Assembly: GCA_012837935.1 (NCBI GenBank)
Contig: DUQG01000008.1
Span: 1-64,000 of the forward strand
From: Bacteroidales bacterium
Lineage (GTDB): Bacteria > Bacteroidota > Bacteroidia > Bacteroidales > Paludibacteraceae
DNA length: 64,000 nt
Direction: 5' to 3'
In this document: piece by piece, positions 17,013 to 24,538 of the stretch
Layout of the letters: each line of letters starts with the position of its first letter
Numbering within the stretch: position 1 is the stretch's first letter
The notes under the pieces: model-generated
Databases searched by the model: none
Told to the model about the DNA's origin: nothing
Seen by the model: only the letters and a program-made list of their open reading frames with translations
Position numbers and translations under genes: made by a program

Positions 17013-18095
17013 ATGAAGAAACATAATTTTAATGCGGGACCTTGTGTGCTTCCCAGACAGGCGGTAGAATCAGCCATTGATGCAATTCGTAACTTTGACG
17101 GAACAGGTATTGGAATTCTTGAAATATCTCACCGCACACCGGGTTGGGAGCGTGTAATGCAAGAAACCGACCAATTGTGGAGAGAACTTCTGAACATTCC
17201 GGAAGATTATGCCGTACTTTTCTTGGGTGGTGGTGCTTCCACGCAATTTTTCCATTTGGCAGCTAACTTGCTAAATAAAAAAGCAGCTTATCTGCAAACC
17301 GGAGTTTGGGCGAAAAAAGCTATTAAAGAAGCTAAATTCTACGGTGATGTAGAAATTGTAGCATCTTCCGAAGATAAAAACTACACCTATATACCGAAAG
17401 GCTATACTATTCCAACGGATGCGGATTATTTCCATATTACAACAAACAATACTATTTACGGAACAGAAATCCATGAAGATATTGACAGTCCGGTGCCCTT
17501 GGTAGCTGATATGTCGTCGGATATTATGTCTCGTCCGGTTGACGTAAGCAAATATGCGATGATTTACGGTGGAGCACAGAAAAACGTGGGTCCTGCCGGA
17601 GTGGCATTTGTGATTATTCGTAAAGATATTCTCGGAAAAGTGGATCGTCAGTTGCAAACAATGGTAGATTACCGTACACATATCGGTGCAAGCCTAAAAG
17701 ACAGTTCTATGTTTAATACACCACCTGTGTTCCCTATTTTCGTGATGCATGAAACGCTAAAATGGGTAAAAGAGCAGGGTGGAGTAGAGGCAATGAATAA
17801 GCTGAACAGACAAAAAGCCGAACTGCTTTACGGAGAAATTGACCGTAATAAAATGTTCTGTGGAACAGCCGTGAAAGAAGACCGTTCCATCATGAACGTT
17901 TGCTTTGTAATGGCAGATGAATACAAAGATAAAGAGGCAGAATTTATGGAATTTGCCAAATCAAAAGGCATGGTAGGTATCAAAGGACACCGCTCTGTGG
18001 GTGGTTTCCGTGCATCTATCTACAATGCTTGTCCGCTTGAAAGCGTAGAAGCTTTGGTGGCTTGTATGCAAGAATTTGAAAAAAATAACGCATAA
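17013..18095 (+). CDS. serC: Phosphoserine aminotransferase
   Basis: 360 residues, the normal length. SerC converts 3-phosphohydroxypyruvate and glutamate to phosphoserine and 2-oxoglutarate in serine synthesis, in the cytoplasm. The sequence opens [10 protein letters not shown], shows the phosphate-binding region LGGGASTQF (71-79), and has the PLP Schiff-base lysine at Lys190 in [12 protein letters not shown]. The C-terminal [16 protein letters not shown] is characteristic of the family. It is followed 55 bases later by serA on the same strand, so two consecutive serine-pathway steps are co-transcribed. The third enzyme, SerB, is not in the window. Confidence 0.97.
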   Translation: MKKHNFNAGPCVLPRQAVESAIDAIRNFDGTGIGILEISHRTPGWERVMQETDQLWRELLNIPEDYAVLFLGGGASTQFFHLAANLLNKKAAYLQTGVWAKKAIKEAKFYGDVEIVASSEDKNYTYIPKGYTIPTDADYFHITTNNTIYGTEIHEDIDSPVPLVADMSSDIMSRPVDVSKYAMIYGGAQKNVGPAGVAFVIIRKDILGKVDRQLQTMVDYRTHIGASLKDSSMFNTPPVFPIFVMHETLKWVKEQGGVEAMNKLNRQKAELLYGEIDRNKMFCGTAVKEDRSIMNVCFVMADEYKDKEAEFMEFAKSKGMVGIKGHRSVGGFRASIYNACPLESVEALVACMQEFEKNNA

Positions 18096-18150
18096 TTAAG
18101 TTTGCAAAAATCTATTAATTCATTTGTCCAAAAATCTCAATAAATAAAAA

Positions 18151-19074
18151 ATGAAAGTACTTATAGCAACCGAAAAACCGTTCGCGAAGGTAGCGATTGA
18201 AGGAATAAAACAAGAATTAGATGGTGTGGATTATGAAGTAGTGCTTTTGGAGAATTATACTGAAAAGCAACAACTGCTTGATGCCGTAGCTGATGTAGAT
18301 GCTATGATTGTGCGTAGCGACATCGTTGACGAAGAGGTAATTCAAGCCGGAAAAAATCTGAAAATCGTTGTTCGTGCCGGAGCAGGATACGACAATATAG
18401 ATTTGGAAGCCGCTACCAGAGCCGGAGTTTGCGTGATGAACACGCCCGGACAAAATGCGAATGCCGTTGCTGAACTTGTATTTGGCATGCTGATTTATGG
18501 CGTTCGTAGTTTCTTTAACGGTGGCTCGGGTACTGAGTTAAAAGGCAAAAAACTTGGAATCCATGCCTACGGAAATATCGGTAAAAATGTAGCTCGCATC
18601 GCTAAAGGGTTTGGAATGAGTCTGTTGGCTTATGACACATACAGTCGTTCTGAAGTAATTAACAATGACGGTATCGACCCGACAATTTCAGTAAAAACGC
18701 TTTATAAACACTCGGATATTGTTTCTATTCATGTTCCTTTAACGGATAAAACTCGTGGTTTGGTAGGGAAAATTTTGCTTAGTCAGATGAAACCCAATGC
18801 AGTGCTAATCAATACAGCGCGTAAAGAAATTGTAAACGAGCAGGATTTACTGGACTTTATGATTGAAAATCCGAAGTTCAAGTATCTGACAGATGTGAAA
18901 CCGGATATGCACGAGCAGTTTATGGAAAAAGTGCCTAATCAGTATTTTGCTACTGCAAAAAAAATGGGTGCATCCACTTCCGAAGCTAACGTAAACGCCG
19001 GTATTGCAGCCGCTCATCAAATAGCGGATTACCTGAAAAACGGTAACGACAGATACCGTGTAAATGAGAAGTAA
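18151..19074 (+). CDS. serA: D-3-phosphoglycerate dehydrogenase, short Bacteroidota type
   Basis: 307 residues, lacking the C-terminal ACT domain of longer forms. It catalyses NAD-dependent oxidation of 3-phosphoglycerate, the step before SerC. Visible are the substrate-binding VRAGAGYDNIDL (74-85), a nucleotide-binding turn GIHAYGNIGKNVA (136-148) and the catalytic-Arg region NTARKE with Arg224. Oddly, the usual catalytic His segment PHxG reads KKMG (270-273), and the DVxxxEP Glu is not in its normal context. I recall that other Bacteroidales SerA share this pattern, so it is probably a lineage variant, not a broken gene. A strong terminator follows. Confidence 0.9.
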   Translation: MKVLIATEKPFAKVAIEGIKQELDGVDYEVVLLENYTEKQQLLDAVADVDAMIVRSDIVDEEVIQAGKNLKIVVRAGAGYDNIDLEAATRAGVCVMNTPGQNANAVAELVFGMLIYGVRSFFNGGSGTELKGKKLGIHAYGNIGKNVARIAKGFGMSLLAYDTYSRSEVINNDGIDPTISVKTLYKHSDIVSIHVPLTDKTRGLVGKILLSQMKPNAVLINTARKEIVNEQDLLDFMIENPKFKYLTDVKPDMHEQFMEKVPNQYFATAKKMGASTSEANVNAGIAAAHQIADYLKNGNDRYRVNEK

Positions 19075-19097
19075 ATTTGAGTTTTAATTGTATAAAA

Positions 19098-19141
19098 AAA
19101 GAGTTTCAACGTCTGAAAAACGTGAAACTCTTTTTTTTTTT
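19098..19141 (+). terminator. Intrinsic terminator after serA
   Basis: AAAGAGTTTCA plus ACGT pairs with ACGT plus GAAACTCTTT, followed by a long T run. Placed 24 bases after the serA stop. Confidence 0.85.
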
Positions 19142-19234
19142 GTTTTTGTTAAAACTGAACTAAATAACGGTTCAATCCGAAAAGTTGTGGGAAATAAAAC
19201 GACAACTGATTAGCTTGTTTTTTAGCTAAAATCA

Positions 19235-19360
19235 ATTGCCACGACTTTTAAGTCGTGGATAATTCATTTACAGAGCACAAGGCTTTAGCCAAAATTTATT
19301 TAAGTTTGGGCTAAAGCCCTTTGGAAATTGTTTAATTACCCACGCCATTTATGGCGTGGC
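19235..19360. repeat. Palindromic repeat (CCACGACTT family), copy 2
   Basis: The left hairpin uses stem CCACGACTT/AAGTCGTGG and the right hairpin uses CCACGCCAT/ATGGCGTGG. GGCTTTAGCC and GGGCTAAAGCCC lie between. The two ends are different family variants, but each stem pairs with itself. Confidence 0.7.
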
Positions 19361-19388
19361 CGCTCGAACTTGTTCGCTTGTTTACAAG
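19358..19388. repeat. Micro-insert of two short hairpins, CCGCTCGA type
   Basis: Begins CCGCTCGA and contains the hairpins CGAACTTGTTCG and CTTGTTTACAAG. A related segment (CCGCTCGA..TCGCTTG..CAAG) sits at 24720-24749 in the loop of a different palindrome. Confidence 0.5.
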
Positions 19389-19543
19389 AATTAATATAGA
19401 CGTTAGATAAAATATCAGACATTCATAAAATAATGTCAGTATAGGATATTTTTTATGCTACTCCTCTATTTCCCCATAACTTTTTTGCTTGAACCTAAAC
19501 AACCGAACATCCGAACGAATAAACAATCGAACGACAGCGTTAT

Positions 19544-20899
19544 CTATCCAATCCCTTCATAATCAAATCCAAACTCTTTCATCTCATTTCTGTCGTAAAT
19601 ATTCCGTCCGTCAAGTACAATTGGTGTTCTCATCGATTTTTTTATCACTTTCCAGTTAGGCATACGGAACTCTTTCCATTCGGTCATAAGTAGAATAGCA
19701 TCAGCATCGTCTGCTGCATCGTAGGCGTCGTTTGCGAAATAGACTTTTGAATAATCCAGTTTCTCGTCAGAATTTTTCTGCTCATTTTCTAAAAATGCAA
19801 TTCGTTCTTTGGAGGTAGGAATGGCAATCGGGTCAAACGCTCGTATCTCAGCACCCGCTTTCAGCAATTTTTCCATCACCACAAATGCAGGCGCTTCACG
19901 GATATCATCGGTGTTTGGCTTAAATGCAAGTCCCCAAATAGCCACAGTTTTGCCCTTCATATCTTTTCCCCAACGCTTGAGAAGTTTGTTGAAAAGAACT
20001 TCTTTTTGACTTTCGTTAACCTCTTCTACCGCTTTCAGCAGACGAAGTTCATAGCCATTTTCTTCTGCTGTGCGGATAAGTGCTTGTACGTCTTTCGGGA
20101 AGCAAGAACCGCCATAACCCGAACCGGCGTATAAAAACTTGCTGCCGATTCGTGCATCCGAGCCGATTCCTTTGCGAACCATATTTACATCTGCACCCAC
20201 AATTTCGCAGAGATTGGCGATGTCGTTCATAAAGCTGATACGAGTTGCCAGCATGGAATTAGCAGCATATTTGGTCATTTCTGCCGATGGAATATCCATA
20301 AAAATTACTCGGAAGTTGTTGAGTAGGAATGGACGATAAAGTCTGGTAATCAGCTCTTTGGCTTTTTCGCTATCAGTACCAACTACCACACGGTCAGGAC
20401 TCATAAAGTCTTTGATGGCAGCACCCTCTTTCAAAAATTCCGGATTGGAAGCTACATCAAAAGGGATATCAACACCTCTTTTGTCAAGCTCTTTTTGGAT
20501 AGTATTTCTGACTTTCGCAGCTGTGCCAACCGGAACCGTACTTTTGGTTACAATAAGTAGGTAGTTGCTCATTTTTTGTCCAATTTCCTGTGCCACACTC
20601 AACACATATTTCAAGTCGGCACTTCCATCTTCGTTGGGTGGTGTGCCTACCGCAGTGAAAACCACTTGCGCATCATCCAAAATATCTTCAAGTTTGGTAG
20701 TAAAATTCAGGCGGTTTGCTTTTACGTTGCGGTGAACCATATCTTCCAATCCCGGCTCATAAATAGGGATAATTCCTTTTTTGAGATTTTCTATTTTCTC
20801 TTTATTTACGTCCACGCAAGTTACTTCCACGCCCATTTCTGCGAAACATGCACCTGAAACTAAGCCGACATAACCGGTACCTATAATTGCAATTTTCAT
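19544..20899 (-). CDS. ugd: UDP-glucose/GDP-mannose-type nucleotide sugar dehydrogenase
   Basis: 451 residues, typical length. It oxidises a nucleotide-sugar C6 alcohol to the carboxylate in two NAD-dependent steps, usually UDP-glucose to UDP-glucuronate, feeding surface polysaccharide synthesis. The Rossmann start is MKIAIIGTGYVGLVSGACFA; SNPEFLKEGAA (151-161), KYAANSMLATRISFMNDIA and the catalytic Cys266 in GYGGSCFPKD are all present, as is the C-terminal domain GLAFKPNTDDIREAPA. UDP-glucose specificity is likely but not proven. It starts 11 bases after the stop of the small membrane protein gene upstream, implying co-transcription. No polysaccharide gene cluster is adjacent. Confidence 0.93.
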   Translation of the reverse strand: MKIAIIGTGYVGLVSGACFAEMGVEVTCVDVNKEKIENLKKGIIPIYEPGLEDMVHRNVKANRLNFTTKLEDILDDAQVVFTAVGTPPNEDGSADLKYVLSVAQEIGQKMSNYLLIVTKSTVPVGTAAKVRNTIQKELDKRGVDIPFDVASNPEFLKEGAAIKDFMSPDRVVVGTDSEKAKELITRLYRPFLLNNFRVIFMDIPSAEMTKYAANSMLATRISFMNDIANLCEIVGADVNMVRKGIGSDARIGSKFLYAGSGYGGSCFPKDVQALIRTAEENGYELRLLKAVEEVNESQKEVLFNKLLKRWGKDMKGKTVAIWGLAFKPNTDDIREAPAFVVMEKLLKAGAEIRAFDPIAIPTSKERIAFLENEQKNSDEKLDYSKVYFANDAYDAADDADAILLMTEWKEFRMPNWKVIKKSMRTPIVLDGRNIYDRNEMKEFGFDYEGIG

Positions 20900-20910
20900 C
20901 TTTTACTATT

Positions 20911-21270
20911 TTATTTTTCCTGAAAGTATTTTCTTACAAGTTTGAATAAACGATAATTCTCAGTTGAAGTAGCGACATTCATCGAAATAGGGGCGAAAGC
21001 AGCCGCTAGTCCCAGCAAACTAAAAACACTCACTTTTGGCATTTCACCAGATTTTGTAAGAATAAACAGAGATAAAAAGAAGAGCGCTAAAAACAGCACG
21101 TAGAGTATGACTAGAAATACGGTGTTTGTTCTTTTTCTTAGCCAGAGGCGTCTATCCTCAACTTCCCAATCCCATTTTTTTATTTGAGTTCGTAATACCT
21201 CTACAGGCTTATTTACAGCCTCAGCATAGGTTTTTAATAAATCTTCCTTGAAGTTATCTACTGTATCCAT
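20911..21270 (-). CDS. Small two-helix membrane protein, unrecognised
   Basis: 119 residues. A soluble amphipathic N-terminus (about 1-45, rich in charged residues and Trp: KKWDWEVEDRRLWLRKR) is followed by two hydrophobic helices (about 48-72 and 80-98) and a short basic tail. I do not recognise a family. A -7 promoter box lies 37 bases upstream, and it leads directly into the sugar dehydrogenase, so the two genes probably share a transcript. Codon use looks like that of the neighbours. Confidence 0.65.
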   Translation of the reverse strand: MDTVDNFKEDLLKTYAEAVNKPVEVLRTQIKKWDWEVEDRRLWLRKRTNTVFLVILYVLFLALFFLSLFILTKSGEMPKVSVFSLLGLAAAFAPISMNVATSTENYRLFKLVRKYFQEK

Positions 21271-21306
21271 TTCTTATTGTTTTTAAGTATCGTAATTATT
21301 CAAGTA

Positions 21307-21314
21307 CAAAAATA
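21307..21314 (-). promoter_or_regulatory. Bacteroidota -7 box for the two-gene unit with ugd
   Basis: TATTTTTG on the minus strand, 37 bases before the small membrane protein gene; it lies between that gene and the terminator of the gene upstream. Confidence 0.5.
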
Positions 21315-21342
21315 GCTAATTTTCATCTCAGATAAAACAAAA

Positions 21343-21367
21343 ACCGCTTTCTTTTTCAGAAAGCGGT
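21343..21367 (-). terminator. Intrinsic terminator of the cytidylate kinase-like gene
   Basis: The arms ACCGCTTTCT and AGAAAGCGGT have a 5-base loop, and on the minus strand a T-rich run follows. It lies 22 bases past the stop of the gene at 21390. Confidence 0.85.
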
Positions 21368-21389
21368 CTGTTGCTAAGTGATTAGATGC

Positions 21390-22019
21390 TTAAATTTTTC
21401 TAGATTTAATATATTTTAGGATAATTTCCAGCGCATTGTCAAATCCAACTTTGCTTGTGTCAATTGCCAAGTCGAAGTTTTTGGCATTTGCCCAATCTTG
21501 GTTAGTGAACTTTTTGATATACATCAATCTTTCACGGTCGCCGGCTACGATCTGAGTTTTAGCTTCCAACTCACTAATGTTTCGAACCTCCATCAAGCGT
21601 TTTGCACGTGCTTCTTCACAGCCATGCAGGTAAATATGTACTGCGTTTGGATGGTCTTTCAAAACATGAAATCCGCCTCGTCCGATAATAACGGCAGAAC
21701 GCTCGCGAGCAATTTGCTGTAATACTTCCGATTCGGTTTCAAAAATCTTAGTAGAAGTAGGTCTAAAGCTGCCTACCGCCTCGTGATAAAATTCATGCAG
21801 TTTGGTTTTTTCCCAGAAATTGTGCCAGAAAGAAGTGATTTTTTCTTCGTGGTGTGCCACATCGTCTTCAAAAACGGATAATTCTTCTGCTGTGCGTGTT
21901 ACAATTTCGTGGTCGGCATAGAACATATTGAGTTTTTCGGCAAGTTTACGACCGATGTATGCGCCGCCACTTCCAAGCTCACGACTGATGGTGATTACTA
22001 ATGGTGCTGTTGTTTTCAT
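21390..22019 (-). CDS. Cytidylate kinase-like family protein
   Basis: 209 residues. The start ITISRELGSGGAYIGRKLAEKL carries a P-loop-like segment (RELGSGGAYIG), followed by YADHEIV and later IIGRGGFHVL and HGCEEARAKRLMEV. This pattern fits the cytidylate kinase 2-like family (Cytidylate_kin2) of P-loop nucleoside-monophosphate kinases. The exact substrate is uncertain, since Bacteroidota usually also carry a canonical cmk. The gene has an unusually good Shine-Dalgarno sequence for this phylum (AGGAGG, 5 bases before the ATG) and its own terminator, so it is transcribed singly. Confidence 0.85.
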   Translation of the reverse strand: MKTTAPLVITISRELGSGGAYIGRKLAEKLNMFYADHEIVTRTAEELSVFEDDVAHHEEKITSFWHNFWEKTKLHEFYHEAVGSFRPTSTKIFETESEVLQQIARERSAVIIGRGGFHVLKDHPNAVHIYLHGCEEARAKRLMEVRNISELEAKTQIVAGDRERLMYIKKFTNQDWANAKNFDLAIDTSKVGFDNALEIILKYIKSRKI

Positions 22020-22024
22020 GGTTG

Positions 22025-22030
22025 CCTCCT
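22025..22030 (-). promoter_or_regulatory. Strong Shine-Dalgarno sequence
   Basis: AGGAGG on the minus strand, 5 bases before the ATG at 22019. Most genes in this window have no such sequence, which makes this one stand out and supports the start. Confidence 0.7.
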
Positions 22031-22286
22031 TTTTGTTAAATGGATTTATATAAAAATGATGTTAATTCTTTGTTGGGAAAAGTAGGGGTTATTTGAATTT
22101 CAGGATTAATAGCGCTTGCAAAAGAACTATTAAGGAACCGACAACATCATAAAGGGTAAGTGTGGTCTTTGAAACGCACGCTGTTAGAACGCTATAAAGA
22201 TAATCAATAATCTTTTAGAATGCAAGCAATAAAAGGATTTTTCTGTCAAACTATTAACATTTTTTATCCTATCTGCTGAGCGGAAG

Positions 22287-22379
22287 ATGTTTTACGATAC
22301 CAATGGAAATTTAATGGCAGATTTAGACCGTAAAATAGTAAGCATTAAATATAATTTATTAAATTTGCCTGAGGTAATT
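22287..22379 (+). pseudogene. Rhs/YD-repeat protein remnant
   Basis: Translated, this reads MFYDTNGNLMADLDRK then SIKYNLLNLPEVI. YDxNGN followed by I-x-Y-N-x-L-N-L-P is the signature of Rhs-repeat proteins of Bacteroidota. The similarity stops at 22379, where a palindromic repeat block begins, and no other Rhs sequence is seen upstream, so only one repeat of what must have been a large gene remains. The stretch 22020-22286 upstream shows no gene. Confidence 0.6.
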
Positions 22380-22384
22380 TCCAC

Positions 22385-22568
22385 CCGTCTCTACGGATAT
22401 GCAGAACAACCAAGTAAAGTAGTTGCGTTGGTCGGCGGGATTTGTAATCCCGCCTTGTGTAGTATAAGAATTTTTAATTCGGATTACAAATCCCTGTCTG
22501 CGACAGGCAGACTGATAATAATGGGAGCCGGGATTATAAATCCCAGCAGCGTAAGCGGTGTAAAAAAC
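22385..22568. repeat. Palindromic repeat block A, left of the RAYT gene
   Basis: It contains the hairpin GGCGGGATT-TGT-AATCCCGCC (22434-22454), the REP core CTGTCTG-CGA-CAGGCAG (22494-22510) and the imperfect hairpin GCCGGGATT-ATA-AATCCCAGC. It shares its first and last 20 or more bases with block B at 24539, and its right third with block C at 23192. Confidence 0.75.
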
Positions 22569-22635
22569 ATATATACTATTAGAATTTTTAATTCCTAATT
22601 GATTATTATCAAAAATATTTTCTGATATTTGCTGT

Positions 22636-23178
22636 ATGGATATTCAAAATCGCATATTAGGTGATGTCTATTTTGTAACCGATACGGTAGTAGATTGGGT
22701 TGATATTTTTACTCGTCCGTTATATAGACATATTATTTTAGACTCACTTGCATATTGTCAAAAAGAAAAGGGATTAGTGATTTATGCTTGGGTGCTTATG
22801 AGTAATCATTTTCACGCAATAGTTGGAAGTGATGGTAGCAATAAATTATCGGATATATGGCGTGATTATAAAAAGTTTACCAGTAAGAAAATCCTTAATA
22901 CTTTATTAGTTGACCCACAAGAGAGTAGGAAGGAATGGATGCTGAATAGATTTGAATATGCAGGGAGAAATGATAAAAAAATTAAAAATTACAAGTTTTG
23001 GCAAGAAGGCAATAACGCTCAAGAAATCTATTTGCTGGACTATTTTAATCAGAAATTAAATTATATCCATGAAAACCCTGTAAAAGCAGAACTTGTAAAC
23101 CGAGCGGAAGACTATCGATATAGTTCAGCGATTGATTATGCAGGTGGGAAGGGTTTATTAGATGTAGTTGTGGTTTGA
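22636..23178 (+). CDS. REP-associated tyrosine transposase (RAYT, Y1 HUH family)
   Basis: 180 residues. HUH motif His58-Phe-His60 in LMSNHFHAIV; candidate nucleophile Tyr143 in LNYIHENPVKAELV; C-terminal YRYSSAIDYAGG is typical of the family. RAYTs are single-copy, domesticated relatives of IS200/IS605 transposases that cut and join single-stranded DNA at REP hairpins. The gene is intact and lies between palindromic repeat blocks A and C, with block B further right. It is therefore the best candidate for the enzyme that spreads the CCTGYCTG palindromes found here and elsewhere in the window. That link is inference from position and family. Confidence 0.9.
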   Translation: MDIQNRILGDVYFVTDTVVDWVDIFTRPLYRHIILDSLAYCQKEKGLVIYAWVLMSNHFHAIVGSDGSNKLSDIWRDYKKFTSKKILNTLLVDPQESRKEWMLNRFEYAGRNDKKIKNYKFWQEGNNAQEIYLLDYFNQKLNYIHENPVKAELVNRAEDYRYSSAIDYAGGKGLLDVVVV

Positions 23179-23191
23179 GTTTTTTTAAATG

Positions 23192-23250
23192 TTTCGGATT
23201 AAAAATCCTGATAATAATGGGAGCTGGGATTATAAATCCCAGCAGCGTAA
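23192..23250. repeat. Palindromic repeat block C, right of the RAYT gene
   Basis: It matches the right part of block A but lacks the CTGTCTG-CGA-CAGGCAG core: AAATCC runs straight into TGATAATAATGGG. It ends with the perfect hairpin GCTGGGATT-ATA-AATCCCAGC (23222-23242). Confidence 0.72.
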
Positions 23251-23324
23251 TGCACATCTTTTTGCTTTTTAGAACATATCTGCAAGGACGGACGGGGCAA
23301 CCATAAAAAACACCAGTCAGACAT

Positions 23325-24440
23325 ATGAAACAGTTTATATTCTTATTACTTGTTATAATTACGATTAATCAAACTTATTCTCAAGATTACGAAGAATTGC
23401 GTAAACACCTAGATACTAATTGGAAAACGCCAGAAGAATACGTTATAAGCAAATTTAAGAGCCACGATTATATTTTTATTGGAGAATATCACAGGATTAA
23501 ACATGATGTTGAATTGATTTTAAATCTAATTCCACTATTGTATGAAAATGGGATATTCACCTTGGCGATAGAATTTGGTGCTTACGATATTCAGGTATTA
23601 GTTGATTCATTAATAACAGCTCCTGCTTTTGATAGAGACTTGTTAAAATCAAACTATTTCAAAAACAATCAGGTATGGGGATATAAGGAATACATTGATA
23701 TTTATGAAGTTGCATGGGCCGTAAATAAAGCCAATTCCAATTCTCCGAACAAATTTCGTGTTGTGAATCTTGCACCACCATACGAACCATGTAAAAAAGG
23801 CGGAGCATGGAAAGATTTAGACCCTGATATATATATGGCAGACGTTATAAAGAAAGAAATTGTATCCAAAAACCAAAGAGCATTGATATATTCAGGTAAT
23901 CACCACGCTTTTACTAAATTTCATCAACCCTTATATGACTTTGAAAAAGATACTCTATATGGTTTCTGTAAAACGAGAATGGGAAATATCATACATGACT
24001 CTTTGAAAGTCAAAACTTTTAATATATCCTTACATGCAGGTTGGATTTCATCTAAAGGTTGGAATGCGCCTACTGTCCTCCCCGTTAATGGAGTAATTGA
24101 TAGCATTATGAATATGTATAGTGATAAAAGAGTTGGGTTCGATGTTGTTAATTCGCCTTTCGGGAAATTAATATCTACTGACTCATACTATGCTCTAGGA
24201 TATGATAGTTTTACTTTAGATAAATATTGTGACGGCTACATTTATCAATATGCCTTTAAAGACTACCAGCCAATAACTCCAGAGCCAAATTTTTACACAC
24301 GAGAAAATATTCATGCCCTTCGCAAATATTTAAGATGCATAGGTTTGCCAAAGATTGCAACATGGACATTATTTAAGTTTAATGCTAGTAAACGAACATA
24401 TGAAGACATTAGAAATCATTTTAAACATCTAATGAAATAA
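23325..24440 (+). CDS. Secreted ChaN/EreA-like protein
   Basis: 371 residues with a signal peptide (MKQFIFLLLVIITINQTYSQ). The signature FIGEYHRIKHDVELI places Glu54 and His56 at the start of a conserved strand, followed by an AIEFG strand with Glu83; later IYSGNHHAFTKF supplies His193/His194. This order of Glu-x-His, Glu and His is that of the EreA/ChaN/TIKI-like superfamily, which includes erythromycin esterase and haem-binding ChaN. It is not close enough to call an antibiotic esterase; substrate unknown. It lies in the repeat-rich island right after the RAYT gene, and its codons are more AT-rich than those of flanking housekeeping genes, consistent with acquisition. Confidence 0.7.
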   Translation: MKQFIFLLLVIITINQTYSQDYEELRKHLDTNWKTPEEYVISKFKSHDYIFIGEYHRIKHDVELILNLIPLLYENGIFTLAIEFGAYDIQVLVDSLITAPAFDRDLLKSNYFKNNQVWGYKEYIDIYEVAWAVNKANSNSPNKFRVVNLAPPYEPCKKGGAWKDLDPDIYMADVIKKEIVSKNQRALIYSGNHHAFTKFHQPLYDFEKDTLYGFCKTRMGNIIHDSLKVKTFNISLHAGWISSKGWNAPTVLPVNGVIDSIMNMYSDKRVGFDVVNSPFGKLISTDSYYALGYDSFTLDKYCDGYIYQYAFKDYQPITPEPNFYTRENIHALRKYLRCIGLPKIATWTLFKFNASKRTYEDIRNHFKHLMK

Positions 24441-24538
24441 TTACGGTTGCTAACAAGGGATTAATAAAATGCAGGTTTCCATCAGATTATAAAATACTTC
24501 CGCTTTTTAGCAGTTTCGTAGCAGGGACAATGAACCGT

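Larger units (their letters stand above)
19169..19495. mobile_element. MITE-like element 2 with terminal inverted repeats
   Basis: 327 bases, no gene. The ends GGTTCAATCCGAAAAG... and (inverted) GGTTCAAGCAAAAAAG... match each other and those of the element at 16295. The flanks TAAATAAC (19161-19168) and TAAACAAC (19496-19503) agree at 7 of 8 bases. Near its right end it shares ATAGGATATTTTTTATG-type sequence with element 1, and it carries the CCACGACTT palindrome family. Confidence 0.62.

Noticed and set aside
22287-22598. A 103-codon gene including the Rhs remnant and repeat block A
   Set aside because: Protein-like similarity ends at about 22379; the rest is translated palindromic repeat sequence.
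23325-24440. Antibiotic (macrolide) esterase assignment
   Set aside because: Only the general superfamily motifs are visible and the protein is secreted; nothing points to macrolide hydrolysis.
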